From assembly GCF_016894385.1 (NCBI RefSeq), contig NZ_CP069811.1, forward strand, positions 782,501 to 846,500: a stretch of DNA of 64,000 bases, given 5' to 3'. This DNA comes from Cupriavidus oxalaticus (GTDB taxonomy: Bacteria; Pseudomonadota; Gammaproteobacteria; Burkholderiales; Burkholderiaceae). A model generated the notes under the pieces. The model was not told the DNA's origin, ran no database searches, and saw nothing but the letters and a program-made list of their open reading frames with translations. This document shows positions 51,461 to 63,663 of this stretch, piece after piece (position 1 is the stretch's first letter; the number at the start of each line of letters is the position of its first letter). The translations under genes were made by a program, and so were the position numbers.

Positions 51461-53003
51461 AGAAAGCAGTCATTGCCGCGGCCGCAGCCGCAGCCGTCGT
51501 TGTCGCCGGCGCCGCCATCTATGGCGCCTATCATCTTGGCGTCACGCGCGGGACACAACTTGCCCAGTCGGGGGCATCGGGCGCCGGGTCCGTGCTCAAG
51601 GCTGGCGACATCGACCCGAAGACCGGCAGGAGGATCCTGTACTGGCATGATCCGATGGTGCCCGGCCAGCGCTTCGACAGGCCGGGCAAGTCTCCCTTCA
51701 TGGATATGCCGCTCGTGCCGGTCTATGCCGACGGGGAAGGCGGAGGCGGCGGGGTCACGGTCGACAGCCGTGTCGCGCAGAACCTCGGCATCCGCACGGC
51801 CGAGGTCATGACCGGCCGGATCAGCGCCGTGCTCGAGGCGCCAGGCAATGTCGCCATCGACGAGCGCAGTGTCCAGGTGATCCAGGCACGAACCAGCGGT
51901 TTCGTCCAGCATGTCGCGGTCAATGCAACCCTCGACCCGGTGCGGCGCGGGCAAGTCCTTGTAACGGTGTATTCGCCCGACTGGATCGCCGCGCAGGAGG
52001 AATACCTCGCCGTGTCCCGCGTGGCCGCCGATGGCGGGGTTGACCTGCGCGCTGCGGCCAGGGCCCGCATGCTGCAGGCAGGCATGACGCCAGGCCAGGT
52101 GCGCGCAGTCGAGTCGTCCGGCAAGCTGCAGCTTCATGCCGGCATCGTGAGTCCGGTCGACGGCGTCGTGACCGAGGTTGCGGTCCGCGAGGGCATGACG
52201 GTCTCCCCAGGCACGACACTGTTCCGCCTGGCCGACCTGAGCCGGATCTGGGTGATTGCCGAGGTCCCGGAGGGCCAGGCCCGCGCCATTGCTCCCGGCC
52301 AGGCGGTCAGGGTATTGCCCACCGGCGCAACCGAGCCGCTGGCCGGAACGATCGATACCGTCCTGCCGGACGTCAATCCGGCCACGCGTACCATCAAGGT
52401 GCGCATTGTCCTGCCCAACCAGGGCAGGCGGCTGTTGCCGGGCATGTTCGTGACAGCCCGTTTCGACAGCGTCGACAGCGGCGGGCAGGAAGAGGTGCTG
52501 ATGATTCCGCTGGAATCCGTCATCCGCACCGGCCGGCGCAGCACCGTCATGGTGGATGCCGGCACGGCAGGCTTTGTGGCAACCGAGATCAAGACCGGAC
52601 GCGAGGCCGCGGGCATGGTCGAGGTGCTGGAGGGGCTGCAGGCGGGCCAGAAGGTGGTCACCTCCGGACAATTCCTGATCGATTCGGAGGCCAGCCTGCG
52701 CGGCACCGCAGAGCGCATGGGTGCCTCCCCGGCGGCTTCCGCGCCGGCGGCAGCCACGCCCGGGCACGAGGGGCTCGGCCGGATCGAGTCAGTCAACGAC
52801 ACCGGGAGCCTGACGATCTCGCACGGCCCCATCCCCTCGTTGCAGTGGGGCGCGATGACCATGGATTTCGCGGCGCCGCCTGCCGGCCTGCCGAAGGGGC
52901 TCAAGCCCGGTGACCGCATCCGGTTCCGCTTCCACCTGGACAAGGACGGCATGGCGATCCTGTCATCGGTCGAGCCGGCGGGCACCACCCCGGAGGCCAA
53001 GCC

Positions 53004-53007
<4 letters not shown>
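51457..53007 (+). CDS. cusB: CusB/SilB-type periplasmic adaptor with N-terminal metal domain and C-terminal CusF-like domain
   Basis: The 516-residue adaptor has a single N-terminal helix, then a heavy-metal-binding domain ([29 protein letters not shown], residues about 65-90), the membrane-fusion core with lipoyl hairpin ([40 protein letters not shown]) and a beta-barrel. Residues about 437-510 form a fused CusF-like domain, with [18 protein letters not shown] carrying all four metal-site residues (His, Trp, Met, Met). It passes Cu+ or Ag+ to the pump. It overlaps cusC and cusA by 4 bp each. Confidence 0.92.
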
Positions 53008-56170
<3,163 letters not shown>

Positions 56171-56174
<4 letters not shown>

Positions 56175-56509
56175 AACACGTCAAGACTCTCGCAATCGTG
56201 CTGGCCCTCGCTGGCCCTCCGGCGGCATTCGCTGCGGGATCGATGGACGGCATGGACATGAAGCCGTCGGCCGGATTGAAGCAGGCTCCCCGCCCCGTTG
56301 CGGCCGAAATCAGGAAGATCGACATGAAGGCCGGCAAAGTCACCCTCAGGCATGACCCGATCGAGAACCTCGGCATGTCCGCCATGACCATGGCGTTCCC
56401 GGTCCAGGATCCCGCCTCGTTGAAGCATTTCAAGGAAGGCGAGTCGGTGTCGGTCACGTTCGACAACGTCAATGGCAAGCCGACCGTCGTGGAAATGCAG
56501 CGCAAGTAA
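56171..56509 (+). CDS. cusF: CusF/SilF-type periplasmic copper/silver-binding protein
   Basis: GTG at 56171 follows AGGAG and overlaps the cusA stop, giving 112 residues. A signal peptide ([17 protein letters not shown]) precedes a Met-rich start ([11 protein letters not shown]) and the CusF barrel ([20 protein letters not shown]). The metal site reads [16 protein letters not shown]: His and the two distal Met are kept, but the Trp of E. coli CusF is replaced by Met. It delivers metal to CusB. Confidence 0.92.
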
Positions 56510-56571
56510 GTGCGGCGCCGTACGCAGGAGCCCGGCGCGGGCCTCAGCGGTAACGCACCGGCGTGCCGGTG

Positions 56572-57483
56572 TCAGTCGTGCAGGTGCTCGTCCACGAACC
56601 GCCGGAACAGCGCCATGCTCGGCGCCTCGGTGCGGCCCGCCAGCGTGAAGAACGCGTACCGCGGGCCGTCGTCGACCGCCGGCGTGGTCGCCAGCTCGCA
56701 CAGCGTTCCCTCGGCGATTTCCGTCCGTACCGCCGCGACGATGGTGAACAGGATCGCGTCCGAAACCAGCACGGCCTCCACCAGGCTGCGCACGTTCTCG
56801 CAGCGCAGGCCCAGGCAATGCTCGGGATCGGCGCGCGGGCCGAAGCGCTTGACCAGCCCGCGCGCGACTTCCGGGCTCAGCGGTGCCGATGCCAGCGGAT
56901 AGCGCATGACATCGTCGAAGGTCACGGCCTCGCCGGCGGCGGCCTGCAGCAGCAGCGGATGGCCCGCGCGGCAGATGAAGCGGCCCTGCAGCTGCGCCAG
57001 CAATTCGTGGCGCAGGTCGGTGGCGGGCGCCACGCTGGTGACCTCCACGATGACCGCGTCCAGCGTGCGCTGGCGCAGCTGGATCAGCAGCGCGTCGGAA
57101 GTGCCGAGCGACACCGCCACCTGGATGCCGGGGTGGTGCATGGCCATGTGGCGCAGGAACGGCGTCATCAGCACCGCACCGGGGCCAGCGCCCAGCCCGA
57201 CGCGGATGGCGCCGAGGTGATGGCGGTGGAACAGTTCGACGCTGCGGTGCAGTTCGGCTTCCTCGAACAGCATGCGCCGGGCCCGCCCGGCGATCAGTTC
57301 GCCCAGCGGGGTCAGCACATTGCGCCGGCCATGGCGATCGATGAGCTTGCCGCCAAGCTCGTCCTCCAGCGCCTGGATGCTGCGGCTCAGCGCCGACTGG
57401 GTCAGGTGCAGCCGTTGCGCGGCGCGGCTGAACGATTCCACGTCCGCGACCATGAGGAGGTGCCGCAGGTGTTTGAGGTGCAT
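56572..57483 (-). CDS. LysR-family transcriptional regulator
   Basis: ATG at 57483 gives 303 residues starting MHLKHLRHLLMVADVESFSR, a standard LysR N terminus; the frame is open much further upstream but antisense to the Bug gene. The HTH AAQRLHLTQSALSRSIQALE is followed by a LysR effector domain (IRVGLGAGPGAVLMTPFLRH; RCENVRSLVEAVLVSDAIL). It is divergent from the Bug-M20 operon at 57613-59846, 129 bp away, and probably controls it. Confidence 0.92.
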   Translation of the reverse strand: MHLKHLRHLLMVADVESFSRAAQRLHLTQSALSRSIQALEDELGGKLIDRHGRRNVLTPLGELIAGRARRMLFEEAELHRSVELFHRHHLGAIRVGLGAGPGAVLMTPFLRHMAMHHPGIQVAVSLGTSDALLIQLRQRTLDAVIVEVTSVAPATDLRHELLAQLQGRFICRAGHPLLLQAAAGEAVTFDDVMRYPLASAPLSPEVARGLVKRFGPRADPEHCLGLRCENVRSLVEAVLVSDAILFTIVAAVRTEIAEGTLCELATTPAVDDGPRYAFFTLAGRTEAPSMALFRRFVDEHLHD

Positions 57484-57612
57484 CGATTGCCTTGTGAATG
57501 AGTTTTGTGAATAAATTTTAGACGAGTAATGCATTGGACACATAGCAGGCCGGCCGATACGATCCGTCGCACAACACACACACAAACGACGCAAGCCGCC
57601 GAGGAGACTGCC

Positions 57613-58617
57613 ATGACCCGAATCCGATTCCAGAACATTGCCCGCCGGCTGCTGCGCGGGGCGCTGGCCGGCCTGCTGTGCGCGGGCCTGGCGCCGGCCT
57701 ACGCCTATCCCGACCGGCCCGTCACGCTGCTGGTGCCGTTCCCCGCGGGCGGGCTGTCGGACGTGGTCGCCCGCAACCTCAATGCGCCGATGGGCCGGCT
57801 GTTCGGCCAGCCGGTCATCGTCGAAAACCTGGGCGGGGCCGGCGGCGCGATCGCCGCGCAGAAGGTCCTGCATGCACCGGCCGACGGGCACCTGCTGCTC
57901 CAGGCCGGTCCCGGCGAGCTGATCACGGCGCCGCTGGCGAACGCGGCGATCAGGTACAAGAGCGAGGACTTCCGGCTGGTCCACATGGTCGGCGCGGTCG
58001 ACCTGGCCATCCTGGTGCGCAAGGACCTGCCGGTGAAGGATGTCGATGAACTCGCGGCCCATGCCGCGCAGGCGGCCCGGGCGGGCAAGCCGCTGACGTA
58101 TGCCAGCGTCGGCGTCGGCTCGCTCTACCACCTGCTGGGGGCGCACCTGTCGCAGACCATCGGCGCGCCGATGACGCACGTGCCTTACAAGGGCGGCGCG
58201 CCCGTGATCCAGGACCTGGTGGGCGGCATCGTCGATATCTTTGTCTCGCCGTTCGGCAAGCCCGACATCGAGCGCATGCGCACCGGCCAGGTCAGGATGC
58301 TGGCGGTGCTGTCGCCGACGCGGCTCGACGCGGTCAGGTCCGTGCCGAGCGTCAATGAGAGCAAGGCGCTGCGCGGGTTCAACTACTCGACCTGGGCCGG
58401 CGTCTTCGTGAAGAAGGACACCGCCGAGCCGGTCGTGCAGGCGCTGCACAAGGCGCTGGCGCAGACGCTGGCCGAGCCGGCGGTGCGTGCCAGCCTGGAT
58501 GCCGCGAACCTGCCCGCGTCCCGTCCGGCATCGCTGGCGGAAAGCCAGAAGGCGTACCAGCAGAGCATCGACCAGTACCGCGGCATCGCCCGTGCCATCG
58601 GCCTGCAGCCGCAATGA
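57613..58617 (+). CDS. Bug-family periplasmic substrate-binding protein (TctC-like)
   Basis: ATG at 57613 follows GAGGAGA and gives 334 residues, with a signal peptide ending at PAYAYPDRP. Bug motifs are VTLLVPFPAGGLSDVVARNL, VIVENLGGAGGAIAAQ, and HVPYKGGAPVIQDLVGG. The gene overlaps the M20 amidohydrolase start by 4 bp (ATGA), so receptor and hydrolase are translated together, which implies that the imported ligand, or something made from it, is the hydrolase substrate. Confidence 0.93.
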   Translation: MTRIRFQNIARRLLRGALAGLLCAGLAPAYAYPDRPVTLLVPFPAGGLSDVVARNLNAPMGRLFGQPVIVENLGGAGGAIAAQKVLHAPADGHLLLQAGPGELITAPLANAAIRYKSEDFRLVHMVGAVDLAILVRKDLPVKDVDELAAHAAQAARAGKPLTYASVGVGSLYHLLGAHLSQTIGAPMTHVPYKGGAPVIQDLVGGIVDIFVSPFGKPDIERMRTGQVRMLAVLSPTRLDAVRSVPSVNESKALRGFNYSTWAGVFVKKDTAEPVVQALHKALAQTLAEPAVRASLDAANLPASRPASLAESQKAYQQSIDQYRGIARAIGLQPQ

Positions 58618-59846
58618 AGGACGCCATGCATCCCCTACTGGAAACGCTGCAAGACAGTGCGGAAGCCTTCGTTGCCATCCGCCGCGATATCCATCGCCAT
58701 CCGGAACTCGGCTTCGAGGAACACCGCACCAGCGACATCGTGGCCAGCCTGCTCGCCGAATGGGGCTACGAGGTGGAACGCGGCCTCGGCACCACCGGCG
58801 TCGTTGGCCGGCTGCGGCGCGGCAGCGGCGGCCGCCGTCTCGGCATCCGCGCCGACATGGACGCGCTGCCGATGGCGGAGGCCACCGGGCTGCCCTATGC
58901 CAGCTGCCATCCCGGCGTGATGCACGCCTGCGGACACGACGGGCATACCGCCATGCTGCTTTGCGCCGCCAGGCATCTGGCGCGGCACGCCCGTTTCAGC
59001 GGCACGCTGAACCTGATCTTCCAGCCGGCGGAGGAGGGCCTGGGCGGTGCTAAGCGGATGATGGAAGCGGGCTTGTTCGACAAGTACCCGTGCGACGCCA
59101 TCTTCGCCATGCACAACGTCCCCGGCACGGCGCCCGGCCGGTTGCTGCTGCGCCAGGGCGCGGCGCAGGCTTCGGCCGACAACGTGACCATCACGCTGGC
59201 CGGCATCGGCGGCCATGCGGCGTTCCCGCACAACGCGGCCGACCCGGTCGTAGCGGGCGCGTCGATCGTGATGGCGCTGCAGTCCATCGTGGCGCGCAAT
59301 GTCGATCCGCTGCAAACCGCGGTGGTCACCGTGGGCGCGTTCCAGGCGGGCACCGTCTCCAACATCATTCCCGCGCAGGCCGTGCTGCGGCTGAGCGTGC
59401 GCGCGCTGGACCGCGGCGTGCGCGACCAGCTCGAGCAGCGCATCCGCGCACTGGTCGCCGCGCAGGCGCAAAGCTATGGCGTGACGGCGCGGATCGACTA
59501 CGAGCGCGGCTACCCGGTGCTGGTGAATACGCCGGCGGAAACGGCGCTTGCCGGCCAGGTTGCGCTGGAGCTGCTGGGGCCCGGCCACGTCGACTGCCAG
59601 GCGCCGCCGATCGCGGCGAGCGAGGACTTCGCCTTCATGCTGGACGCGGTGCCCGGCTGCTACCTGTGGATCGGCAACGGCGAAGGGGCCGAGGGCGGCT
59701 GCATGGTGCACAACCCCGGCTACGACTTCAACGACGGCAATATCCCGGTGGGCGCGGCGTACTGGGCGCTGCTATGCGAGCGCTTCCTGGTGGACCAGCC
59801 GTGGCCGGTGCATGTGACGAACGCGGCCGCCCGGACACCTGCCTAG
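58614..59846 (+). CDS. M20 family amidohydrolase (hippurate hydrolase/IAA-amino acid hydrolase type)
   Basis: The 410-residue enzyme has the same motifs as the enzyme at 2031-3212: RRDIHRHPELGFEEHRTSDI, GIRADMDALPMAEATG, MHACGHDGHTAMLLCAARHL, FQPAEEGLGGAKRM and AASEDFAFML. The two are paralogues sharing long identical stretches. It hydrolyses N-acyl amino acids or similar amides with two metal ions. Its 3' end overlaps the convergent LysR gene by 4 bp. It has a C-terminal extension of about 15 residues relative to the paralogue. Confidence 0.92.
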   Translation: MKDAMHPLLETLQDSAEAFVAIRRDIHRHPELGFEEHRTSDIVASLLAEWGYEVERGLGTTGVVGRLRRGSGGRRLGIRADMDALPMAEATGLPYASCHPGVMHACGHDGHTAMLLCAARHLARHARFSGTLNLIFQPAEEGLGGAKRMMEAGLFDKYPCDAIFAMHNVPGTAPGRLLLRQGAAQASADNVTITLAGIGGHAAFPHNAADPVVAGASIVMALQSIVARNVDPLQTAVVTVGAFQAGTVSNIIPAQAVLRLSVRALDRGVRDQLEQRIRALVAAQAQSYGVTARIDYERGYPVLVNTPAETALAGQVALELLGPGHVDCQAPPIAASEDFAFMLDAVPGCYLWIGNGEGAEGGCMVHNPGYDFNDGNIPVGAAYWALLCERFLVDQPWPVHVTNAAARTPA

Positions 59847-60745
59847 GCCGGCCTGCCGCTCTGCTGCACCAGCCATTGCCGGAAGGTGCGCGCTACCGAC
59901 GTCTCCACCCGGTCCCGATGCCACAGCGCGTAATAGCCGCCACCGAGCGTGGCGCTGGCCTCGCAGGCGCGTACCAGCCTTCCGTCCTTCAGGCAGCCGT
60001 CGATCATGTGGCGCCAGCCCAGCACGATGCCGTGGCCTTCGATCGCGAGCTGGACCAGTATGGGGTAGGCGTTCGACACCACCGTGTTCTGCACGCGTGC
60101 CTTGCCCAGCCCGTTCTGCGCCAGCCACGCCGGCCACGACATCCACTGGCGCTGCGCGTCTTCCAGCACCAGCAGCGTCTCGCCCGGCAGGTCGGCGACG
60201 GACAGCCGCCGGCCGCGCAGGTAGCCGGGCGCGCACACCGGTATCACTTCCTCGTCGTAGAGGCGCTGCGCGGCCAGCCCTTGCGGCGGGCCTTCGCGCA
60301 GGTAGTACAGCGCGACATCGAAGCTGGTATCGACCAGCGACGCGAGCCCGTCGCTGACGAACAGCCGCACCTGCACGTCGGGATGCTCGGCGCGGAACTG
60401 CGCCAGCCGCGGCGCGACCCACAGCGTGGACACGCCCGACGACGCCGCCACCGTCAGCTCGGTGCTGCCCTTGCGCCGCATCACGCGTTCAGTCGCTTCG
60501 GCGCAGTCGACCAGCAGGCGCTGGATCTGCTCGGCGTATTGCTGGCCGCTGACGGTCAGGCTCAGCGCGCGCGGCCCGCGCTCGAACAGTTTCTTGCCGA
60601 GGAAGCGTTCCAGCTGCGCCACCTGCCGGCTGATCGCGCTCTGGGTCAGGTGCAGTTCCGCCGCCGCGCGGGTGAAGTTGCCGTGCCGCATGGCCGCCTC
60701 GAAGGCGACCAGGCAGGGAAGGGGAGGAAGCGGGGAGATGCGCAT
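59843..60745 (-). CDS. LysR-family regulator (GcvA-like)
   Basis: ATG at 60745 gives 300 residues beginning MRISPLPPLPCLVAFEAAMR, the typical start of the GcvA/AmpR branch of LysR; an in-frame ATG at 60781 adds 12 atypical residues. The HTH is AAAELHLTQSAISRQVAQLE, and the effector domain has the GcvA-like SGVSTLWVAPRLAQFRAEHP and DVQVRLFVSDGLASLVDTSF. It lies between the M20 gene (convergent) and the amidohydrolase-MHS operon (same strand, upstream), so its target could be either. Confidence 0.9.
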   Translation of the reverse strand: MRISPLPPLPCLVAFEAAMRHGNFTRAAAELHLTQSAISRQVAQLERFLGKKLFERGPRALSLTVSGQQYAEQIQRLLVDCAEATERVMRRKGSTELTVAASSGVSTLWVAPRLAQFRAEHPDVQVRLFVSDGLASLVDTSFDVALYYLREGPPQGLAAQRLYDEEVIPVCAPGYLRGRRLSVADLPGETLLVLEDAQRQWMSWPAWLAQNGLGKARVQNTVVSNAYPILVQLAIEGHGIVLGWRHMIDGCLKDGRLVRACEASATLGGGYYALWHRDRVETSVARTFRQWLVQQSGRPA

Positions 60746-60802
60746 GGGGGGCGGCCGGACGTCGGGGAACCAGCCGCCCATCTTAAGGGAAAGCCGGAAG
60801 GC

Positions 60803-62041
60803 TCACCCCTGCCGCGCGTGGATGCGCCCGGCCTGCATGACCAGCGAGATATGCTCGCCCTGGCCGCACAGCAGGCCGATGTCCTGCAGCGGGTCGCCGT
60901 CGACCACCAGCAGGTCGGCCAGCGCGCCGGCCTTGACCGTGCCCAGCTCATCCTCGCGCTGCAGCACCGCGGCGGCGATGGAGGTCGCCGAGCGGATAGT
61001 TTCCAGCGCGCCGAGCAGCTCCGCGCGGATGCGGAATTCGTCGGACTGGTAGTGGTGCATCTCGCCGAGCAGGTCGGAGCCGAAGGCCATCGGCACGCCG
61101 GCCTCGGCGTAGATCGCCAGCGAGTTGCGGCCGGCCTCGCGCACGGTCTCGATCTTGGCGACCGATTCCGGCGGCAGGCCCAGGCGTGCGCCGTCGCGCG
61201 CCAGCGCGTCGTAGGTAACCAGCGTCGGCACCACGAAGGCGCCGTGCTCGCGCATCACGCGCGCCGCCGCGGCATCGACCAGGTTGCCATGCTCGATGGT
61301 GCGCACGCCGCAGCGGATCGCCCGCGTGATCGCGCGGCCGGTGTAGGCGTGCGCCATCACGTAGGTCTGCGCGGCTTCGGCCTCGGCCACGATCGCGCGG
61401 ATCTCGTCCTCGCTGTACTGAGTGTTGCCAATCGGGTCGGTCGGCGAAGCCACGCCGCCCGACGCCATGATCTTGATCTGCGTGGCGCCCTTCTGGATCT
61501 CTTCGCGCACTGCCAGGCGCACCGCGTCGACGCCGTCGGCAACGCGCGCGATGGCGCCGGCGCGGAAGGCGCACGAGCAGGGCTCGAGCACGTCGGCGCG
61601 CGGGCGGAAATCGCCATGCCCGCCGGTCTGCGACAACGCCTTGCCGGACGGGAAGATGCGCGGCCCGGGGATCAGCCCGGTGGCGACCGCCTGCGACAGG
61701 CCCCAGTCGGCGCCGCCGGCGTCGCGCACGGTCGTGAAGCCGCGCTCCAGCATCGACTTCATGATCGGCATGGCACGGAAGGCCACCAGCACGTTGGGCT
61801 GCACCGCGTTCAGGCCCAGGTTGGCCAGCGACGCCAGCACGTGCACGTGGCAGTCGATCAGGCCGGGCATCACGGTCTTGCCGGCGACATCGATCTGCCG
61901 CGCATGCGGCGCCAGGATGCCTTGCGCGGAGACTTCGACGATGCGCTCGCCTTCGATCAGCACGTCGGCGCGCGGCAGCGCGGTGCCGCGGGCGGGGTCC
62001 AGGACGTTGCCGCCCTTCAACAGGATCTGGTTCATGGTCAT
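60803..62041 (-). CDS. Metal-dependent amidohydrolase (imidazolonepropionase/prolidase-like)
   Basis: Start is the ATG at 62041 that overlaps the upstream MFS stop by 4 bp; 412 residues. The amidohydrolase superfamily fold is shown by the composite N-terminal beta sandwich (LLKGGNVLDPARGTALPRAD), the metal motif GLIDCHVHVLAS (HxH), IKIMASGGVASPTDP with the Lys that is carbamylated in many members, HAYTGRAITRAIRCGVRTIE and HGNLVD, and the late Asp in AFGSDLLGEM. Members hydrolyse dipeptides, lactams and related amides. Coupled to an MHS transporter, it probably acts on the imported compound. Confidence 0.9.
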   Translation of the reverse strand: MTMNQILLKGGNVLDPARGTALPRADVLIEGERIVEVSAQGILAPHARQIDVAGKTVMPGLIDCHVHVLASLANLGLNAVQPNVLVAFRAMPIMKSMLERGFTTVRDAGGADWGLSQAVATGLIPGPRIFPSGKALSQTGGHGDFRPRADVLEPCSCAFRAGAIARVADGVDAVRLAVREEIQKGATQIKIMASGGVASPTDPIGNTQYSEDEIRAIVAEAEAAQTYVMAHAYTGRAITRAIRCGVRTIEHGNLVDAAAARVMREHGAFVVPTLVTYDALARDGARLGLPPESVAKIETVREAGRNSLAIYAEAGVPMAFGSDLLGEMHHYQSDEFRIRAELLGALETIRSATSIAAAVLQREDELGTVKAGALADLLVVDGDPLQDIGLLCGQGEHISLVMQAGRIHARQG

Positions 62042-63339
62042 GCCTTGCGGAGGTAGGCCGGCTCGCGCACCAGCAGCGTGCCGGCGAAGCTGATGGCGGC
62101 GGCGATCATCACGTAGAACGCGGGCGCCATGGTGCTGCCGGTGGTGGCGATCAGCCAAGTGATGATGAAGGAGGCGAAGCCGCCGAAGATGGTAACCGCC
62201 AGGTTGTAGGCGACCGACAGGCCGGTCGACAGCACCTTGGCCGGGAACAGTTCGGAGAAGGCCGCCAGGATCGGGCCGGTGTAGCCGGCGATCAGCACGC
62301 CGAAGACCAGCTGGAACACCAGCAGCGAGAACAGGCCGGGCACCTGGTTGATGAACACGTACATCGGCCAGGCCAGCACGAAGATCAGCGCTGCCGAGCC
62401 CGACAGCAGGATGCGGCGGCCGAAGCGGTCGGCCAGGCGGCCCACCAGCGGCGCGAACACCAGGATCGCCATGCCGCCGACCATGCCGGCCACGAAGCCC
62501 GACGACTGCGGCACCTTCAGCACCTTGACGGCGTAGGTCGGCATGTAGAACAGCAGCACGTAGGTGCACACCGTCCACAGGATCACCATCGAGAAGCTGG
62601 CGGCGGTCTGGCGCGGGTAGTCGCGCAGCACTTCCTTCAGCGGCGAATCGGTCTTGTCCTTGGTCTGCTGGAACGTGGGCGTCTCATCGAGATGATGGCG
62701 GATGTAGTAGCCCACCGGGCCGATCAGCATGCCGATCAGGAAGGGCAGGCGCCAGCCCCAGCTGTTCAGCGCCTCGGGCGGCAGCGACGAGGTGACGAAG
62801 GTGCCGACCGCCGCGCCCAGCAGCACGGCCACGCCGATGCTGGCCTGGATCCAGCTGGAGTAGTAGGCACGCTCGCGCTCGGGCGCGTACTCGGTCAGGA
62901 AGGCGGTGGCGCCGCCCATTTCTCCGCCGGCGGAGAAGCCCTGCAGCAGGCGCGCGAGCACGATCAGCATTGGCGCGAACAGGCCCACCTGATCGTAGGT
63001 CGGCGCGATGCCGATCAGCGTGGTGCCCACCGCCATCAGCAGGATGGTCAGCGACAGCGCCGCCTTGCGGCCGACGCGGTCGGCATAGATGCCGATGATG
63101 ATGCCGCCCACCGGCCGCATGAAGAAGCCGACGCCGAAGGTGGCGACGGCCAGCAGCAGCGACGACAGTTCGTCGCCGGTGGGAAAGAACAGCCGGGCGA
63201 TGATGACCGCAAAGAAGCTGTAGACGGTGAAATCGAACCACTCGAGACCGTTGCCGATCACGGTGGCAACGATGGCGCGGCGCCGCTGGCTGGCGCCGAT
63301 GGGCGCGCTCACGCGGTCAAGGGTTGGGTTGGCTTGCAT
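62038..63339 (-). CDS. MFS transporter, MHS (metabolite:H+ symporter) family
   Basis: The 433-residue protein has about twelve membrane helices and the MHS first-helix motif IGNGLEWFDFTVYSFFAVII, the inter-helix loop GGIIIGIYADRVGRKAALSL and LLQGFSAGGEMGGATAFLTE, all close to ProP, KgtP and ShiA. It should import an organic acid, zwitterion or peptide-like substrate with protons. It is first in an operon with the amidohydrolase, which overlaps its stop. Confidence 0.92.
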   Translation of the reverse strand: MQANPTLDRVSAPIGASQRRRAIVATVIGNGLEWFDFTVYSFFAVIIARLFFPTGDELSSLLLAVATFGVGFFMRPVGGIIIGIYADRVGRKAALSLTILLMAVGTTLIGIAPTYDQVGLFAPMLIVLARLLQGFSAGGEMGGATAFLTEYAPERERAYYSSWIQASIGVAVLLGAAVGTFVTSSLPPEALNSWGWRLPFLIGMLIGPVGYYIRHHLDETPTFQQTKDKTDSPLKEVLRDYPRQTAASFSMVILWTVCTYVLLFYMPTYAVKVLKVPQSSGFVAGMVGGMAILVFAPLVGRLADRFGRRILLSGSAALIFVLAWPMYVFINQVPGLFSLLVFQLVFGVLIAGYTGPILAAFSELFPAKVLSTGLSVAYNLAVTIFGGFASFIITWLIATTGSTMAPAFYVMIAAAISFAGTLLVREPAYLRKA

Positions 63340-63663
63340 GTCACTCCACTCCAGGCGACAGATCGGGGGCTAGGGGCTACGGGGATGCTGGGGCGCATCG
63401 GTAGGCAAGCCGATGATAGGTGTCGGCCCGATGATGAAAAAAACGATATCTGCGCATGGAGGCATGCGCGTAGCGCATGGCAGGGCGGGCGAAGCGGGCG
63501 GGGCCTCACAGCAAAGCCGCGCCGGGGCGAGGCTGGCGGGCAGCGGGGCGGAAAGCCTTGTGCCACGCCGCCGGCAAGGGCAGAACAGCGGATATCAGGG
63601 TTTGCACTGATGCCCGCGCAGGGCATGCGGGCCGCGCATGCCTCGGCCCCGGGGCGCCGGCGG
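63340..63663. other. Intergenic region between the MHS transporter and the TetR-type gene
   Basis: No gene or clear repeat is seen in these 324 bp. The sequence is very G+C-rich apart from a short A-rich tract at about 63435-63450 (GATGAAAAAAACGATATC), which may be part of the MHS promoter. Confidence 0.4.

Noticed and set aside
59090..62056. A 988-codon open frame on the plus strand
   Set aside because: It is antisense to the LysR and amidohydrolase genes and reads as low-complexity Arg/Ala/Gly/His protein, the usual shadow of high-GC coding DNA.
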